Positions 1-9,128 of a stretch of 64,000 bases of DNA are shown here, one piece after another. How positions within the stretch are numbered: position 1 is the first letter of the stretch; each line of letters starts with the position of its first letter. Location: NCBI GenBank assembly GCA_947494805.1, contig CANLWK010000006.1, positions 62,001 to 126,000 of the forward strand, read 5' to 3'. The notes beneath the pieces were generated by a model that saw nothing but the letters and a program-made list of their open reading frames with translations, made no database searches and had not been told where the DNA came from. This stretch comes from an uncultured Croceitalea sp. GTDB lineage: Bacteria > Bacteroidota > Bacteroidia > Flavobacteriales > Flavobacteriaceae. Position numbers and translations under genes: made by a program.

Positions 1-380
1 TCCCCTAGGTACAATGATACCTTAAAGTTCAGATGTTTATCATCTTCACCCAAAACAACTTCGTGCTGTGTTTTGCGGAATACCTTGAAAAGTCCGAGTT
101 GTTCCCCTTCTTCACAACTGAAATCATCGAGCTGTGCTTGACGGTCTTTACTATTGCCTGAAGTTTTAAGTCCGAAAATGGATACGATACGGTTTCGCAA
201 TCCGAACAGCTTTCCAATCCATTTAGGGCCACTGTTAAAAAACGCTTTTCCGACCTCGGTAGACGTCAACGTATTGTTTGGATCTTCTATTTGGCCTGAA
301 AAGCTATCCGTATAATCATATTGCCTTGTGTCCGTATAGAGCACGGATTCTTTGGGCAGTACTGTTTTTGTTATCTTCAT
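1..380 (-). CDS. DUF2867-like protein, 3' part outside window
   Basis: The open frame runs from an ATG at 380 down to the window edge without a stop, so only about the first 126 residues are present. It starts MKITKTVLPKESVLYTDT and contains a stretch around residues 40-65 (KWIGKLFGLRNRIVSIFGLK) followed by a GEEQLGLFKVF-like strand, an arrangement I associate with DUF2867 proteins, a SRPBCC-like family without assigned function. It reads in the same direction as the lipoprotein gene upstream, with a 13-bp gap, so the two may be co-transcribed. The family call is from recollection of the pattern and is moderate; truncation is only due to the window edge. Confidence 0.6.
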   Translation of the reverse strand, partial: MKITKTVLPKESVLYTDTRQYDYTDSFSGQIEDPNNTLTSTEVGKAFFNSGPKWIGKLFGLRNRIVSIFGLKTSGNSKDRQAQLDDFSCEEGEQLGLFKVFRKTQHEVVLGEDDKHLNFKVSLYLG

Positions 381-393
381 GAACAATGACGCG

Positions 394-948
394 CTATTCG
401 CTGGTTTTAAAGCCATAAATCGTGGTATGCATACCCGCTATTTTCCACTGGCCATCCACTTTTTCCATTAGTCGTGTCTCACGTTTCAGACCACGTTCAG
501 CATCGTGCTGCTCAAAGCTTACCCAAGCCCCATTTTCATAGAGACGCACCGAAATGTCATCAACCAATGTCGGAATAGGATCAGGCTCGGGATGTGCCTG
601 AAAATAGGCCATTACAAAATCATCGATAGACTGCCAACCCAAGGATTCTGACATGGTACTGTCGGGCAGCTCCATATACGTTTTGGCCACGTACGGCGCG
701 TGTACCCATTTGTCTTTCCAACCTTCATAATCGCGCGTAAACGCGGCTTTGGTCTCATTGTTTATGGTAGCCAATATAGCTGCTTTCTCATCTTCAAAGC
801 GAACCTTTTTTTCGGTATCATTGGTTGTTGTTCTTTCAACTGTTGTTTGCTTACAGCTTATTACAAACAGGGTCACCGCAACAATTAAAACTACTTTTGG
901 CAACACTATTCCTTGTCCGTTACCTTTAGGTTTTTTCAGCTTATCCAT
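394..948 (-). CDS. NTF2/SnoaL-like lipoprotein
   Basis: 184 residues. A basic N-terminus, hydrophobic segment (about 17-31) and the lipobox VISC predict a lipoprotein anchored in the cell envelope. The mature part (about 50-180) has the layout of small NTF2-like (DUF4440/SnoaL) cone-shaped folds: an N-terminal helix with alternating acidic and basic residues, then beta strands ending in DGQWKIAGMHTTIYGF. Such proteins bind small ligands or are enzymes, but the function cannot be deduced here. It lies just upstream of the DUF2867-like gene. At least five other NTF2-like proteins occur in the first 23 kb. Confidence 0.7.
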   Translation of the reverse strand: MDKLKKPKGNGQGIVLPKVVLIVAVTLFVISCKQTTVERTTTNDTEKKVRFEDEKAAILATINNETKAAFTRDYEGWKDKWVHAPYVAKTYMELPDSTMSESLGWQSIDDFVMAYFQAHPEPDPIPTLVDDISVRLYENGAWVSFEQHDAERGLKRETRLMEKVDGQWKIAGMHTTIYGFKTSE

Positions 949-1009
949 TATACTTTATTGAATACCTAAAATTACCACATAAACCCCTATTTCCAGGTGT
1001 TTTGGACGT

Positions 1010-1405
1010 CTAAATATCAAACAGTTTAAGATGATGATTGAGGTGGTAAACGGCGAGTTGCACCCAAAACTCACGTTTTATTTTTCCAAAGTAGGGATGT
1101 TCACCAAAATCAAAATCCTCTGGTAGGCTTGCAAACTCTTTTAGTTGTCGCTTTAATATTTTTTGGGCCTCTTCAAAATCTTTGTCGATTAAGTCTGTTT
1201 TGTTTTGTCTTAGCAATGGTGTTTCACCACAAGGTATCCGTACGGGCATACCTCTTTTCTCAATAGGATTGGCCAGAGTAAAGAATTCTATGCACTGGCA
1301 TAACATCTGATTGGCGTTCAATTTTCCGAAAAGAGGCTTTTTTGAATGATACAACTTATCAATTCTCGATTGAAATCTTCGTATTTGCTCTTCGCTCAGA
1401 TTCAT
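1010..1405 (-). CDS. DUF1569 (DinB-superfamily) protein
   Basis: 131 residues, cytoplasmic. The C-terminal HPYFGKIKREFWVQLAVYHLNHHLKLF matches the ending typical of DUF1569, a four-helix-bundle relative of DinB in which His residues (HLNHH) could bind a metal. No catalytic role is known for the family. It stands alone, with 60-130 bp spacers on both sides. Confidence 0.7.
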   Translation of the reverse strand: MNLSEEQIRRFQSRIDKLYHSKKPLFGKLNANQMLCQCIEFFTLANPIEKRGMPVRIPCGETPLLRQNKTDLIDKDFEEAQKILKRQLKEFASLPEDFDFGEHPYFGKIKREFWVQLAVYHLNHHLKLFDI

Positions 1406-1530
1406 CTTTGTTCTACTAAGTACTTATACCGCTATATTGTTCTTAACATTTATGAAGAACAATGGCAATTTAGATAGTGGTGCTAGATTGCCATTGTTAG
1501 ACCATAGATGCCTTGCTTGTTCTTCAAAAA

Positions 1531-2283
1531 CTATAAAATTGCCTCACCAATGATGAACACCAATTGTTCTAAACTGGCATCACGTAACGGAAACAACTGT
1601 TGCATGCGTTCATCTGCACCCATCTTTTGCATACCATCTGGCGAATCAAAATAAAAGCGATGAATTTCACTTGGTTGTCCCAAACTGCCCTTATGGGCGA
1701 ACGGAGCTACAAAACGTTCAAAATGCGCACCAAACTCAGGAATGATTTCGCAGGCTTTATCATGGTATTCGCCAAACTGTTCAACATACTGTTCTCCTTC
1801 TTTAAAGTAAATCAGTGCAACACCATATGTTTTTGTAAAGTCACCATGTTCACGGTCGTATTTAAAATCCGTGTTCTTGCTTGTAAAGACCTCAATACGC
1901 TGTATGGAAGGTTTTGCCAATTCCGTTCTGATTTTGATAAAATCGGCATCTTCATTTACTGCATTGAAGACATCGATACTTGGGTAACTTGCAAAATGGA
2001 TTTCATCGGGCAGTTCAATAGTACCTTTTGCCAACATTTTTGGTTTTATAATCCGCTCTATTTTAGCGCCATACTTCTCTAACAGTGCAGCACCTTTTTT
2101 CTTGTATTCTTCAAACCTTGCCTCTTCACCATCTTTGATATAGACCAAGGCCATGTTGACGATCTCTTCTTTATTTACTTTCATTTTTCGATTGTCTTTT
2201 TTGTTTGTTTTTTGTGCAAATACCCCAATGGACATCATTACAAACATCATTGCCATTATAGTGGCGTCTTTTTTTATTTTCAT
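1531..2283 (-). CDS. Secreted protein with two tandem dimeric alpha-beta barrel domains
   Basis: 250 residues. An N-terminal signal peptide (about 1-23, ending GVFAQ) predicts export. The mature part holds two similar halves: about 43-130 (NMALVYIKDGEEARFEEYKK...GAKIERI) and about 150-245 (YGVALIYFKEGEQYVEQFGEYHDKA...GAHFERF). Each resembles the ferredoxin-like EthD/DUF1330 monomer that normally dimerises to form a barrel, so the duplication may give an intramolecular barrel. Function unknown. The SDR gene ends 9 bp upstream of this start, suggesting one transcript. Confidence 0.6.
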   Translation of the reverse strand: MKIKKDATIMAMMFVMMSIGVFAQKTNKKDNRKMKVNKEEIVNMALVYIKDGEEARFEEYKKKGAALLEKYGAKIERIIKPKMLAKGTIELPDEIHFASYPSIDVFNAVNEDADFIKIRTELAKPSIQRIEVFTSKNTDFKYDREHGDFTKTYGVALIYFKEGEQYVEQFGEYHDKACEIIPEFGAHFERFVAPFAHKGSLGQPSEIHRFYFDSPDGMQKMGADERMQQLFPLRDASLEQLVFIIGEAIL

Positions 2284-2292
2284 TTTCTCTGT

Positions 2293-3162
2293 TTAAACTA
2301 GATGTTGCATTTGTAGAATATTCTCAATGAGGTTCTTTTGAACAGTGCTCGTTCTTTCATTGAACTCAACGGTACCATAATCAATGCCCGTCACCTGCCT
2401 TATAGGCCTTGATTCTTTGGGGGCTACTATGAGTTTTAGAACATCATCTGGCACCAACTGGGGATCTAGGGCATCTTCTGTCTGATAGAACTCTCCGAAG
2501 CTCTTAAGCATGGCGGCAGGCACCCCACTCATTTCACCATAGGTTTGCAGCACGGCGTCATCTTCTTCTTTTGGTCCACTGTACAGCAGGCCACTGGCAA
2601 ACGGCCCGGGTTCAATAATGCTGACCCCAACGCCAAAAGGTTTTAGTTCATAGCGCAATGCTTCTGAATATGCTTCCAAGGCAAATTTACTGGAACAATA
2701 CACCCCAAAATAGGGAAATACCAATCTGCCCGCCAATGATGAAATGTTTATGACAAGCCCATCATCAGCCATCTTTAGAAAGGGCAGAAACGCCTTTGTA
2801 GTTCTGACGATTCCAAAGAAATTGGTGTCAAACTGCTCTTGTACCTGGGCAATGCTATAGGCTTCGGTAATACCTACATACATTACCCCTGCATTATTGA
2901 TAAGCACATCAAGGTGTTCTCCTTGATCCTTGAATTGTGCAGCCAGTGCTGTGACAGATGTATCATTGGTAACATCCAACTCTACAACATGTAAATCGAG
3001 GTTTTCAGTATTGGCAAGTGACCGGAGTTCTTCATTTTTGATCTTGTTTTTTTTGTTGGGCTCTCGCATACTCGCCCATACCTTAAATCCATAGCGGGCC
3101 AATGTAAGTGCGGTCAAGTAGCCAAAACCGTTACTTGAACCAGTGATAAGTACTGTTTTCAT
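2293..3162 (-). CDS. SDR-family NAD(P)-dependent oxidoreductase
   Basis: 289 residues. Classical short-chain dehydrogenase signatures are visible: the glycine-rich cofactor loop TGSSNGFG (7-14), NNAG (89-92), the catalytic Ser at 141/142 and YCSSK with Tyr155 and Lys159. The length is that of the extended 'oxidoreductase near AraC' type rather than acetoacetyl reductases. The substrate cannot be read. The AraC gene ends 54 bp upstream in the same direction, so the regulator may control this gene. Confidence 0.85.
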   Translation of the reverse strand: MKTVLITGSSNGFGYLTALTLARYGFKVWASMREPNKKNKIKNEELRSLANTENLDLHVVELDVTNDTSVTALAAQFKDQGEHLDVLINNAGVMYVGITEAYSIAQVQEQFDTNFFGIVRTTKAFLPFLKMADDGLVINISSLAGRLVFPYFGVYCSSKFALEAYSEALRYELKPFGVGVSIIEPGPFASGLLYSGPKEEDDAVLQTYGEMSGVPAAMLKSFGEFYQTEDALDPQLVPDDVLKLIVAPKESRPIRQVTGIDYGTVEFNERTSTVQKNLIENILQMQHLV

Positions 3163-3216
3163 CTTTGTGTTTTTTAATGATGGTACAAAGGTGAAAAGTT
3201 GTCCAATGCAAGTGTT

Positions 3217-4080
3217 TTACGGTTGGTTCATTGATTTGCCAAAATAGGTCATCTTATAGGCCGTTGGTGACATTCCATATCGCGTTTTGAATGTCTTTGA
3301 GTAGTGTGAAACATTTGTAAAGCCACATTCATAGGCAATATCGGTAGCCCTTAAATCCGTTGAACCCAATAGTTCAAGAGAGCGTTCCAATCTTTTTTCG
3401 CGTAAATACAATGCTGGCGTAGTCTTATAGATTCGTTTGAATTCACGTTTAAAAGTAGATAGGCTTTGATTCGTCAATTGTGCCAATTCTTCAAGCGTAA
3501 TGGGCGTATAATAGTGTGCTTCAACCACCTCACGAAAAGAATAGGTCACGGGATTGAACAAATTTGAAAGTACGGCCCGCATGGCAGGGGCATTTTTGGT
3601 CTGGTTCAACAACAATATGATCTCTTTTAGTTTTAAGATCAATATCTCTTCATTGACCAAATTTGGATTTTCAAAATAAAACAGAATACTCTCAATGTAT
3701 TTTTTAATGAGTACATCACTATTGAACTTATACATGTCGATTTTGGATTCTTTTTTTTCCTTAAGAAAGCTGGGAAGTTTGTTTTCATACACTTTCAACA
3801 GAACCTCAGGATAAAAGTGTACTGCAAGTGCTTGGTAATGATCGGAAGATTTTGATTTTACCATGTTCGAGAGATAGTTGCCGCATTTCATCAAAACTGC
3901 TTCTTCAGCCTTAACATGTAAACGCTCACTTGCTGAAATGGAATCATACCCTCCTTGAATTATGTATAAAAAACAAGCCTCATTGGGCATGGGGTTGGCC
4001 TTTTTAAAAGGTGGTTTGAGTATTACCGTCTCAAACAACTGCTTGCCAAATAGTTCAAGTGCTTTGTGGTCAAGTATCAT
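3217..4080 (-). CDS. AraC-family transcriptional regulator
   Basis: 287 residues. An N-terminal cupin-like sensing half (1-170) is followed by two helix-turn-helix motifs (about 190-285): TLEELAQLTNQSLSTFKREFK and ATDIAYECGFTNVSHYSKTFK, ending with the usual GMSPTAYK. It lies directly upstream of the SDR and barrel-domain genes on the same strand and is the likely regulator of that group. The upstream 4,081-4,301 spacer (221 bp) shows no further gene. Confidence 0.9.
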   Translation of the reverse strand: MILDHKALELFGKQLFETVILKPPFKKANPMPNEACFLYIIQGGYDSISASERLHVKAEEAVLMKCGNYLSNMVKSKSSDHYQALAVHFYPEVLLKVYENKLPSFLKEKKESKIDMYKFNSDVLIKKYIESILFYFENPNLVNEEILILKLKEIILLLNQTKNAPAMRAVLSNLFNPVTYSFREVVEAHYYTPITLEELAQLTNQSLSTFKREFKRIYKTTPALYLREKRLERSLELLGSTDLRATDIAYECGFTNVSHYSKTFKTRYGMSPTAYKMTYFGKSMNQP

Positions 4081-4301
4081 TTTTTAGGACAAGCTATAGT
4101 TTGTTTCATCAATTTTGGTTTAAAAAAGGGTCAATTTTTTGTCAATTTGGTTCCAAACTGGGGTATTTGGCAAACGTATTTCAGTTTTTAGATTGGTTTC
4201 GCGGACTATTTTAGACGTTCAGGCTTTTTCACTTGTACATATTCATAATCTCATTGAATTACTTTGGGCCAGCATGCTATTTGCATTGCCATTGAATGTA
4301 T

Positions 4302-5711
4302 CTAATTACTGCTTTTATAGTTTTTAAATATTGCAGTACTTACCCAGTAAATATCTTCTTTGCTCGTATAGAATAAGTAGTTACCATCTTTGGTGACAAA
4401 CGGGCATAGTTCATGGCCTTCTGTATTGATGGGACTACCCATATTTACTGCTTTCGCCCATTGTCCATCAGGCTTTTTAAAGCTGAAGTACATATCGCCG
4501 CGGCCAAGACCGTCAGCACGAGTAGAACAGAAAATAACATACGATTCATCAGGCGCCACAAAAACATCGGCCTCATATGCTGATGTATTGATGGCATCAC
4601 TTAACCTTTGTGCCTCTTGAAATTTTCCATCAACGAACTTTGAACGGTAGATATCATAATTATTTTGTGCACCTTCTTCGGCATTTTTGTTGGTCGAAAA
4701 ATACATACTTCCATCATCTGTGAACGAAATGTAGTACTCGTTTCGGTCAGAATTGATATTAGACCCAGCATTGATAGGTAATGACCAGCCATTGGCGGTC
4801 TTTTCAACATACCAGATGTCATGATCTTCATCATCTGTTTCGCCTTCTTTTTTGCGGTTCGAGATAAAATACAATCGGTCTTCGTCAGGTGAGAGAAATG
4901 GGTCGTTATAGCCATTGTCCTCTTTAGGGAGCAGGGTTTCTGGTTTGCTCCATATATCACCCACCAACTTCGTATATCTAATTTCAGCTTTGCCATTTAC
5001 ATCAACCCCATAGTAAAACTTGTTCATTGTTTTGTTGAAGACCGATCCGAATTCGTATTCTTCTGTAGAAATAAAATTTGGGGCAAACATTTTTGGCTGA
5101 TTCCCTGGAGGGTCCTGCCCTAAATAGGGTCCCTTCGCTTGAATGGTCCGTACACCATTGATATCGGCCCCATTGGCCATAAGGTATGCCGAAATATCAT
5201 TGGCCTTAAGGCGCATGGCCAATTCAAGCGGTGTGCTTCCCCTGTTGTTCTTGGCATCAACCGTCACCCCATTTGCGATCAGTTTTTCTACAAACGAAAG
5301 GTCTTTGTTCAAAATGGCTTTTTCCATCATGGCCGCCCCATGCTTTGCGATCCAGTCGCTGTTAGGTTGCTGGTCTACCAGTTTATGGAACAGGCTGTCG
5401 TTTGCAAACCTCACCGTCATATACAACGGCGTACGCCCTTCACTATCTTCGATAGCCACGTCAATTTTCTTTTTCAATAAAAAATCGACCACTTCATATT
5501 GCTTACAGGCCACCGCCCAATGCAATAGGGAACGGCCCCGATCGTCAACGGTATCTATTGGGGTGTTCCGTACCAAACTATCCAGTCGGGTCAAATTGCC
5601 CTGACATGCCGTTCGGTACATATTTTGCCCTAAGGCACCAATTGAAATAAGACCCATTAAAATCGAAATAAATAGGTTGTCTGCTTTCATTTTGAAATCG
5701 TTGTTATGCAT
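4302..5711 (-). CDS. Ankyrin-repeat protein fused to a PD40 beta-propeller
   Basis: 469 residues. A signal peptide ends near residue 28 (GALGQ). Residues about 30-185 carry ankyrin repeats (DRGRSLLHWAVACKQYEVVDFLLKK, EGRTPLYMTVRF, NRGSTPLELAMRLKANDISAYLMANGADING). Residues about 225-465 carry PD40/WD40-like propeller blades (PFLSPDEDRLYFISNRK, YYISFTDDGSMYFSTNK, FVAPDESYVIFCSTR, PFVTKDGNYLFYTSK). Both are interaction modules, so an exported scaffold or sensor is inferred. I see no catalytic site. Confidence 0.8.
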   Translation of the reverse strand: MHNNDFKMKADNLFISILMGLISIGALGQNMYRTACQGNLTRLDSLVRNTPIDTVDDRGRSLLHWAVACKQYEVVDFLLKKKIDVAIEDSEGRTPLYMTVRFANDSLFHKLVDQQPNSDWIAKHGAAMMEKAILNKDLSFVEKLIANGVTVDAKNNRGSTPLELAMRLKANDISAYLMANGADINGVRTIQAKGPYLGQDPPGNQPKMFAPNFISTEEYEFGSVFNKTMNKFYYGVDVNGKAEIRYTKLVGDIWSKPETLLPKEDNGYNDPFLSPDEDRLYFISNRKKEGETDDEDHDIWYVEKTANGWSLPINAGSNINSDRNEYYISFTDDGSMYFSTNKNAEEGAQNNYDIYRSKFVDGKFQEAQRLSDAINTSAYEADVFVAPDESYVIFCSTRADGLGRGDMYFSFKKPDGQWAKAVNMGSPINTEGHELCPFVTKDGNYLFYTSKEDIYWVSTAIFKNYKSSN

Positions 5712-5854
5712 TATGTCTTACCAATCTTCACCACGCGAACAACATAGCAACACTGCGTTTACCTTAAAGATTTGTTCACTATCCATAGTACTAAAACTAC
5801 ATTTAAGAATACCATTGGGCTTTGGTCCTTTTCTAAGAAATATTTCACAGTAAC

Positions 5855-6277
5855 TCATTGGATAACATTTCCATCGCTGTTCAGTTCAAGAAAGGGGTTG
5901 AAGGCAATTTCCCATAAGTTGTTATCCATGTCGGAAGCATAACTACTGTAACCTCCCCAACTGGTTTTTTGAGGTTCTTTTACTATGACCACTCCTTTTC
6001 TCTTCAAGTTTTCAATTATACGGTCTACTTCTTTTACAGATCTAGTATTGTAAGCCAGTGTAAATCCTTTAAATCCGCTTCCGTTGTGGTCTACCATTGC
6101 ATCTTTGGCCAGTTCTTTTCTTTCATATAGCGCCAATTGTATTCCATTTAAGGTGAAGAATGAGATAAATTCATTGCTTGAGCCCGATTTTGACCATTCA
6201 AACTTGGTTTCATAAAATTCAGTTGCCCTTTCTAAGTTGTTCACTCCTAAGGTGATAATAGTCAATCGTTGTTCCAT
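5855..6277 (-). CDS. VOC-family (glyoxalase/bleomycin-resistance fold) protein
   Basis: 140 residues forming two beta-alpha-beta-beta-beta modules: LTIITLGVNNLERATEFYE at the N-terminus and KGFTLAYNTRSVKEVDRIIE in the middle, ending WGGYSSYASDMDNNLWEIAFNP, where the terminal Glu is a usual VOC metal ligand. Substrate unknown. It is the last gene of the 8,780-to-5,855 operon, 16 bp after the SnoaL-like gene. Confidence 0.8.
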   Translation of the reverse strand: MEQRLTIITLGVNNLERATEFYETKFEWSKSGSSNEFISFFTLNGIQLALYERKELAKDAMVDHNGSGFKGFTLAYNTRSVKEVDRIIENLKRKGVVIVKEPQKTSWGGYSSYASDMDNNLWEIAFNPFLELNSDGNVIQ

Positions 6278-6293
6278 AGATCACTGTTCTTTT

Positions 6294-6644
6294 TTAAGCA
6301 TTGCCCCTACCAAGGTACGCCCGAATCGCCTTTATCTTGCCTTCCGTAGTAAAGGCAACTACATCAACCACATATAGCACTTCGGTTTTATCTACAGTGA
6401 TTTTAAGCTCAGCAGCTACCGTATCGTTATTTTCATAGGTCGAAAGCACACTTATTTCAATGGTATCCGCCGCTGCAAAGTTCTTCTGGGTTTCGCGTAG
6501 GGCCGCTTCTTTTCCTTCAACATAAATTTTCCAGTCTCGCAATATGATATCTTCGGCAAAATGTGCCTTAATACCCTCTAAATCTTTAGCGGCATACTTT
6601 GCGAGATAATCTAAACAACGTTCTTTGTTCGCGTATTCGGTCAT
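6294..6644 (-). CDS. SnoaL/NTF2-like protein
   Basis: 116 residues, no signal peptide. The start CLDYLAKYAAKDLEGIKAHFAEDIILRDW is the characteristic first helix and strand of ketosteroid-isomerase-like/SnoaL proteins, and the C-terminus ends in paired strands (YVVDVVAFTTEGKIKAIRAYLG). Cytoplasmic; the ligand is unknown. It sits between two VOC genes with 16-bp gaps. Confidence 0.8.
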   Translation of the reverse strand: MTEYANKERCLDYLAKYAAKDLEGIKAHFAEDIILRDWKIYVEGKEAALRETQKNFAAADTIEISVLSTYENNDTVAAELKITVDKTEVLYVVDVVAFTTEGKIKAIRAYLGRGNA

Positions 6645-6660
6645 TTTCTATAGGTCTGTT

Positions 6661-7116
6661 TTATTCGGTTGCAAGTTGTTCCCATTCTTCATAAGAGACA
6701 ATTCCTTTTTCAGGTCTTGACTTTCCTTCTAACGTTCCTATAAACTCAAGGGAATGTCCATCGGGGTCATCAAAATAAATGGCAATGGCCGGCATCCAGG
6801 CAAAGACCATTGGGCGTTCGGTGCCGTCGTTTAGAAAGTTACGACATTTGATATTCCGTTCTTTTAAATAGGTAACGGCCTCTTTCAGTACCCATTCTGG
6901 TTCGCACTCAAATGCAAAATGACGCACATCAATTTCTTCTTTAGGTTTTTCCCAAAGACCCAACATAAATTGTTTTGGTTTCCCGATCCAAAAAAAAGCT
7001 GCTCGTCTTTCAGCTTCATAATGGCACTGCACCAATTCTAGGGTATTGGCATAAAAATCAATGGAACGCTCAAGATCTTCGACAAATAAATGGGTTTCGT
7101 AAAGTCCTTTGATCAT
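6661..7116 (-). CDS. VOC-family protein
   Basis: 151 residues. The N-terminal GLYETHLFVEDLERSIDFYANTL is a clear VOC opening, and IAIYFDDPDGHSLEFIG carries the conserved D-P-D-G-H-x-x-E segment near the end, whose His/Glu usually bind a metal. The reaction is not predictable. 10 bp separate it from the upstream HAD gene. Confidence 0.85.
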   Translation of the reverse strand: MIKGLYETHLFVEDLERSIDFYANTLELVQCHYEAERRAAFFWIGKPKQFMLGLWEKPKEEIDVRHFAFECEPEWVLKEAVTYLKERNIKCRNFLNDGTERPMVFAWMPAIAIYFDDPDGHSLEFIGTLEGKSRPEKGIVSYEEWEQLATE

Positions 7117-7126
7117 CCTCTTGGTT

Positions 7127-7762
7127 TTATTGTAAAAACTTTTCTATTTCAGACATGGACTTGAACACCATTGCCGGGCTTTTTTTCATCTCCGTTAAGT
7201 TGGTTTCCGTTGTGAGTCCAATACAGTCAAAACCTCCCTTGACGGCCGCTGCTATGCCATCTAAACTATCTTCGATCACAACACATTCTTTTGGCTTGAA
7301 ACCCATTTTCGCAGCTGCATGCAAAAATATATCAGGTTCTGGTTTCCAACTTTTTATTTCATATGAACTAAAGATATTATTACCGAAGTGATGTAAAAGA
7401 TTTGTAGTATGCAGGTTTTGTTCTATTTTTTCATAAGGTCCACTTGACGCCACACATTTAGGAAGATTGTTTCTTTCAAGAAACCCTTTTGCTCCCTCAA
7501 TGGGTTGCAGCTCTTCTTTAAACGTTTTGTAAGTCGATTCACGGTACCGCCCTACAAAGTCTTCCGGTAATTTTTCACCCATAAGCTCTTCAATTTTAGC
7601 TAAGCTTGCCCATAACGAACCTCCATTGTAGTGGTGTATGACTTTTTCAAATTCTTTGGAAACCCCGAACGGTGCAATCAGTTCAAGCATCACCCGGTTT
7701 GCCAATGGCAAACTATCTACCAGTACTCCGTCACAATCAAAAATCAAGCATTTGGGCTTCAA
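7127..7762 (-). CDS. HAD-superfamily phosphatase (beta-phosphoglucomutase-like)
   Basis: 211 residues. All four HAD motifs are present: FDCDGVLVDS near residue 8 (nucleophile Asp and acid/base Asp), the SSG stretch near 110, Lys in SWKPEPDIF, and VIEDSLDGIAAA. The alpha-helical cap between about 17 and 85 makes it a subclass I enzyme such as sugar-phosphate phosphatases or mutases. The start overlaps the stop of the preceding gene by 4 bases, indicating translational coupling. Confidence 0.9.
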   Translation of the reverse strand: MKPKCLIFDCDGVLVDSLPLANRVMLELIAPFGVSKEFEKVIHHYNGGSLWASLAKIEELMGEKLPEDFVGRYRESTYKTFKEELQPIEGAKGFLERNNLPKCVASSGPYEKIEQNLHTTNLLHHFGNNIFSSYEIKSWKPEPDIFLHAAAKMGFKPKECVVIEDSLDGIAAAVKGGFDCIGLTTETNLTEMKKSPAMVFKSMSEIEKFLQ

Positions 7763-8229
7763 TGGTCCGCTGAATTATTGAATTGCCAAAGTACGTTTAC
7801 AATCTGCCATTTGCCATTGAGCTTTACAATGTGCATATAATCAATCCAATCATCGGCAATCAACTTGACCGAGGCTGTTTTTTTAAATATATCAAGTATG
7901 ACCACTTCTTTTTTTGGGTTCTCAGGAAACCGGTCCCCCTCAACATTGTACGTTTCAGCCAATAGGATCATGGCATCAGTGAAGGTTTCCCGCAAATACT
8001 CTTTACCCGTTTTTTTGTTGGTCCAAAAGGTCCGTTTCACCATACGCGGGTGTGCCGAACGCTCAAACTGTTCAGGTTTTACATTGTGTTGCGATTCAAT
8101 GTAATCTAATGCCGCTTGTTTGATAGCCAGCGAATCTTGTGCAGTTTGCCCCTGGACAAAAAAAGCAGCTATCAAAAAAAGGAGTATTGCCCAGAAATTG
8201 GATTGTTTCATTATTGGTGTTGTTTTCAT
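7759..8229 (-). CDS. Exported NTF2-like (putative lumazine-binding type) protein
   Basis: 156 residues. The signal peptide ends near residue 27 (FFVQGQ). The mature part begins with DSLAIKQAALDYIESQ and ends IVKLNGKWQIVNVLWQF, typical of the Bacteroidota 'putative lumazine-binding' NTF2-like family. It overlaps both neighbours by 4 bases (DinB upstream, HAD downstream) and is therefore translationally coupled to both. Confidence 0.8.
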   Translation of the reverse strand: MKTTPIMKQSNFWAILLFLIAAFFVQGQTAQDSLAIKQAALDYIESQHNVKPEQFERSAHPRMVKRTFWTNKKTGKEYLRETFTDAMILLAETYNVEGDRFPENPKKEVVILDIFKKTASVKLIADDWIDYMHIVKLNGKWQIVNVLWQFNNSADH

Positions 8230-8780
8230 TGTTTTAGTATTCCCAGATAAGCTACCCAGGGTCCGACCTCATGTTGATATTGTTTCGCCATTACCCTTGA
8301 TATCTGTGCTATATGCCCTAGATCATGGACCGCCCAGGTAGCAATCAGTTGCGCTAAGGTCACTCGTCCGAATTCAGGATGAATACCTTCTAATCTCAGC
8401 GTATCAGCTGTAATCGTAAAGGACTTAAGTTCTGTGATATTTGCCGATCGCAATGCTTCAAACTCTTCCAGTATTTTAAGTATTGGTACGTGTTGATCTT
8501 CTCTAAACTGGCCAAACCTATCAAAGGGTTTGAACTTTTTGTCTTCTGATGCTCCCAAAATGGTTTTGACCCTAACCATCCAATCGGTTTTTTCACCAAA
8601 AATCAGATGTCCAACAATATCATAAGGACTCCAAGTACCATCCCCTTCATTGTTCTTTAACCAATCTTCTGACAAACCGGACAAGTAGGCCTTCAACACT
8701 GCTGGTGTTCTTTCTAAAATTGCAATGGATTGGTTTAACTCAAATTTCACCCTTTGTTCTTTTTCGCGGTTAGACCCCAT
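8226..8780 (-). CDS. DinB-family protein
   Basis: 184 residues. Features of DinB_2 four-helix bundles: SIAILERTPAVLKAYLSGL, the WSPYDIVGHLIFGEKTDW metal-binding His segment and the C-terminal TWAVHDLGHIAQISRVMA with further His ligands. Members include bacillithiol or mycothiol transferases but most are uncharacterised. It is the first gene of a six-gene operon running down to 5,855. Confidence 0.85.
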   Translation of the reverse strand: MGSNREKEQRVKFELNQSIAILERTPAVLKAYLSGLSEDWLKNNEGDGTWSPYDIVGHLIFGEKTDWMVRVKTILGASEDKKFKPFDRFGQFREDQHVPILKILEEFEALRSANITELKSFTITADTLRLEGIHPEFGRVTLAQLIATWAVHDLGHIAQISRVMAKQYQHEVGPWVAYLGILKQ

Positions 8781-9128
8781 TAAATTAATTCATCACCAAT
8801 AGAATCTATCTTTCCTAAGAAAAAATTAACGTTCCCTATTTCAATTGATGCTGTTGCATACTGCATTTTTCTGGGGGAGACTCCTGCACTCTTATTATAT
8901 GACACGAGTGAGATACCGCCTTAAGTCTTTCTTGAAGTTTATGAAGCTCATTCCATATGCTTTCAAGCCTTAGGTAATAGTGGCTATGGCGTTCATTAAA
9001 ACAGGTATCGAATGCGCTCGACCTGACAATATTGGCCTAAGGTGCTGCCAAAATCTATGATTTTAATGCTATCGAACCTGTCTTGAGATTATAAAGTTGA
9101 AAGACAATCTCTTTTTTAAAAAAGAATC
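8781..9128 (-). other. 348-bp gene-poor spacer with a start-less open frame
   Basis: No complete gene is visible. On the minus strand, 9,036 down to 8,836 is open for about 66 codons but has no early ATG; its translation includes ESIWNELHKLQERLKAV, which looks protein-like. A separate minus-strand piece (about 9,070-8,996) encodes SIKIIDFGST before a stop. Both could be debris of decayed genes; I do not recognise a family with confidence. Confidence 0.3.

Noticed and set aside
29..232. 67-codon minus-strand frame at the window start
   Set aside because: It is out of frame with the DUF2867-like partial gene covering the same bases, which has the better composition and start.
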